A DNA stretch of 64,000 bases from Lepidostoma basale (taxonomy: Eukaryota > Arthropoda > Insecta > Trichoptera > Lepidostomatidae). The stretch lies in assembly GCA_022606425.2 (NCBI GenBank), contig JAHDVF020001348.1, positions 1,059,001-1,123,000 of the forward strand, read 5' to 3'. The notes beneath the pieces are model-generated. The model had not been told where the DNA came from, searched no databases, and saw nothing but the letters and a program-made list of their open reading frames with translations. Position numbers and translations under genes: made by a program. Positions 61,641 to 64,000 of this stretch are shown in pieces (position 1 is the stretch's first letter; each line of letters begins with the position of its first letter).

Positions 61641-62289
61641 AATTTTTAACAATGTTTTTTCAGTAATATTGTTGGTACTTTACAAATGGGGAAGATTCTA
61701 CATTACATTTTTTTTTAAATATTATGTAGAATTTTCAGTGTAGAAAGGTTAGGCAGCCAAATTGATACATTTGGTTAGTTAGCGTTATGTCACACTGGGC
61801 GCCAAATAGTGTAGATCCAATCCTGTATTACACTCGATTGAGTCATAGTGACTGTACTATGAAGTGCCGAAGTCAATAATTATGTGGATGGGAGGATGTG
61901 ATTCAAACGACAGATCTCCAAAGACGGGAAACATTTGCTACATCTGCCAATTATTAATTAGCTAAATATTCATCTGAATCCGTGGAATATAGGGTCATCC
62001 GGAAAGTAATACCCGTTTATAAATAAATAAAAAATTTGCAGGATTTTTCTAGATATTGAAGATATTTATCTAGATATTGAATATGAACTTTTTATACACC
62101 GTGTGAAAGATAACAGGTTGATTACAAAGTACAATCTAAAATCCTGCAAATGATACGATAATTAAAATGTAATTTTATCATATCAGTACACATTAAATTG
62201 ATATAATAATAATGATATCTTCTGATAAGAAATATATTTAAACCAATGTCTAAAATACATTAGTTGTTTTATATATATAATATAATAAT
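61641..62289. other. intron sequence with a possible MITE
   Basis: 61990-62160 starts AGGGTCATCCGGAAAGTAAT, a word typical of mariner-like ends. It has an inverted pair TTGCAGGATTTT (about 62035) and AAAATCCTGCAA (about 62140). No coding sequence. Confidence 0.3.
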
Positions 62290-62400
62290 TAAACAAACGA
62301 TGTTTTTATTTTATATTTTTATAACTTCTGCCACATTTATCTTTATTTCGACAGCGACCGGTTTCGCCAGGCTCGCTGGCATCGACAGACTGGTAACAGT
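62290..62400 (-). repeat. solo hammerhead-like repeat, family 3
   Basis: Full left-arm equivalent of 40098-40200 (ACGATGTTTTTATTTTATAT at the outside, GACAGCGACCGGTTTCGCCA inside). Confidence 0.75.
62352..62392 (-). ncRNA. hammerhead-like motif, family 3, solo copy
   Basis: Minus strand: CAGU, CUGUCGA, U, GCCAG-CGAGC-CUGGC, GAAA, ACCGGU, C, GCUG. Identical to 40532-40572, so conserved between separate insertions. Confidence 0.45.
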
Positions 62401-62474
62401 CGTTTAATGGTGTGTTATACTTATATTTTCTATATCAGCTATCCCAGCATCATACAATTTTTGACCTTCTATGA

Positions 62475-62735
62475 AATCTATTTCTAATGATTTATTGAGT
62501 ACAAAAGAGTTTTCATAATATGGGCTCTTGACAGGTAGTTAGAGTTTGCAAGTCGGTTATAAGACATAAGTCCGATCCGGACCGATTTAATCGGTACGTC
62601 ACAAAAATAGCTTTAACTTCGAAAATATTCAGAATTTTAGAAAATCGTCTTAGGGTAATCGTCTTAAAGGTCTAAAATTTAAAAATATGTAAAAAAAATA
62701 TTCTTTAAATTTTCTTCACTAGAATACCCCCTTAA
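62475..62735 (-). mobile_element. end of the TTAA-flanked element, second copy
   Basis: The reverse complement of this segment matches 32378-32640 (GATCCTAAGAGAATTTTCTG there, with AATATTTTCGAAGTTA). The terminal CCCCC lies directly at TTAA (62732-62735). Confidence 0.5.
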
Positions 62736-62779
62736 TGGAATAATAGCTTTATTATTTCATATTTCTTGTGTTCTTGTGT

Positions 62780-63240
62780 TGTATCTTATGTACGGAAGTA
62801 AAGCATAGAACTGGCAAAAGAAAGATGAAAGTAGAATAAATACAGTAGAAATGTGTAGTAAATCTGTATATGATAGAGTGTCATAAAAAGTGAATGCAGT
62901 GCGAATGAAAGCGCTATGAACAAAATAATGAAAGGGTCATTAAGATGGTTTGGACACATTGAAGGAATTAAATGAAGATTGAATGGTTTAGAAGGTGTAT
63001 GTAAACGACGTGAACGGAGCTAGAAATATAGGAAGGCCGAGGAAAACGTGGTACGATCAAATCAATCAAATATTAAATGTCGGTCACGTGAGGAGTCGGA
63101 GAAATCGACGTTCGTGCAAGACACGATGTATGAATGTAGAGGAATCGAAAGACTTGTGTCACGGAAGAACAGCGTGGCTGTCATTTTTTTCTGCCTACCC
63201 CTTCGGCGAGACGGCGTGATGGTTAATTAGTTAGTTATTA
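62780..63240 (+). mobile_element. RTE-like (GTTA)-family copy
   Basis: LMYGSKA-NWQKKDESRINTVEM, deletion, IMKGSLRWFGH, VYVNDVNGARNIGRPRKTWY and SCKTRCMNVEESKDLCHGRT, stop at 63217-63219, tail GATGGTTAATTAGTTAGTTA. Confidence 0.82.
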
Positions 63241-63294
63241 CATAATCGTATGAAACTCTATTAGGAACCAAACGTTCTATCTCTTAGACCACCA

Positions 63295-63370
63295 CCCGGT
63301 TTTAATAATGTTAGCAAGGCGATACATGTCACTCCCTTAAAAATATAATAAAAACTAATACAAAGAAGAT
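63295..63370 (+). repeat. worn PLE-type terminal repeat, family 5
   Basis: TTTTAATAATGTTAGCAAGG then CGATACATGTCACTCCC and ATATAATAAAAACTAA. Confidence 0.4.
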
Positions 63371-63743
63371 GTTTTTATCTATCAATTGATCTCATCAATG
63401 AGCGTCATTCATAATAATTATTTTTTACGGTTTTCGAGCGTATTATACGTGAAATTCATTGTTATTGTAATGAGTTTTACGCAGCCTTACGATTTGATCA
63501 AATTTGCATAAGCATCTACAGAAGTTTGGCTGGCGACATCAGATCACCTGTTGATAAAGATTTCGTAATTAATGATTCACGCCGTTGAGGAAGGAGTGCG
63601 CTTATGTCAGGCGGGTGTGATTCAGATGCCGTAATACAATTCAGACTATACATATGTTTCTTTCATATGACTCACGTACTATATAGGAAAATTAAAATGA
63701 CACATGTATGTATATTTATATGGCTTATATTATATTATTATCA
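63371..63743. other. intron sequence, no gene
   Basis: Nothing recognised. Confidence 0.4.
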
Positions 63744-64000
63744 AAAAATTATTATTGCTGATCGTATATCCGATCTTCAAGAACTCCTAAATAAAATTGA
63801 TATAGCAGGACAGAATCTGGGCTTGAAAATCAACGTTAAGAAGACCAAATGGATGACATTTGGGCGACTTAACTATTCTTCATCCACTCTGCAACTGAAT
63901 GGTGCAAATGTTGTAATGGTCGACCAATTTAAATACCTTGGCAGCATTATCACTAAAATGCTTGACCCGGACATTGAAATAAAAAGCAGAATTGAAGTTG
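63744..64000 (+). mobile_element. reverse transcriptase fragment running off the window
   Basis: Open to the last base: ADRISDLQELLNKIDIAGQN, LGLKINVKKTKWMTFGR, LQLNGANVVMVDQFKYLGSI and DPDIEIKSRIEV. This is the segment just after the active-site box in RTE-like endonuclease/RT proteins (GLxxNxxKTKxM...FxYLGS.I...). No upstream active site is visible, so it is probably 5'-truncated. Confidence 0.85.

Overview
This window looks like nuclear DNA of an insect, most likely a moth or butterfly (the order is inferred, not proven). Intronic and intergenic DNA is AT-rich, exons are short and clearly more GC-rich, introns are large, and retrotransposon debris fills the gaps. No bacterial, viral or organelle gene organisation is visible.

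Left half (1503-26493, + strand): 15 exons of one gene for a type I membrane protein of the immunoglobulin superfamily. The exons were joined by hand from GT/AG sites with consistent phases and give one open frame of 717 residues: five Ig-like domains, one membrane segment and a cytoplasmic tail ending in an NPxY motif. The exons for the signal peptide lie upstream of the window. The first domain recalls insect neuromusculin/nephrin-type adhesion proteins, but the ortholog is not settled. Reading through the weak donor of exon 14 would give a second C-terminus ending PTTV, a class I PDZ ligand.

Right half: after about 1.4 kb of intergenic and promoter-like sequence, the first coding exon of an unconventional class I myosin (MyoID / Myo31DF type) lies at 27959-28047. 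Its intron runs to the end of the window (about 36 kb). No second exon was found. This intron is mostly mobile DNA.

Mobile DNA: (1) about 25 5'-truncated pieces of an RTE-like non-LTR retrotransposon with a (GTTA)n tail; (2) several other endonuclease/RT-type families, some with (GAA)n tails; (3) jockey- and CR1-like LINE ends; (4) tRNA-derived SINEs; (5) a near-complete pogo-like element with TIRs and a TA duplication; (6) internally deleted mariner derivatives; (7) a piggyBac C-terminal fragment and a TTAA-flanked element; (8) three Penelope-like element (PLE) fragments with GIY-YIG endonuclease sequence.

The most interesting structure is a set of at least seven fold-back or solo repeat families, most near 150-500 bp. 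All carry the order YUGANNA - hairpin - GAAA - palindrome - UH, the core of a hammerhead ribozyme with a self-complementary stem III. Stem II sequences differ between families but stay complementary. PLE terminal repeats are known to carry hammerhead motifs, and PLE coding fragments lie in the same window, so these are probably PLE terminal repeats.
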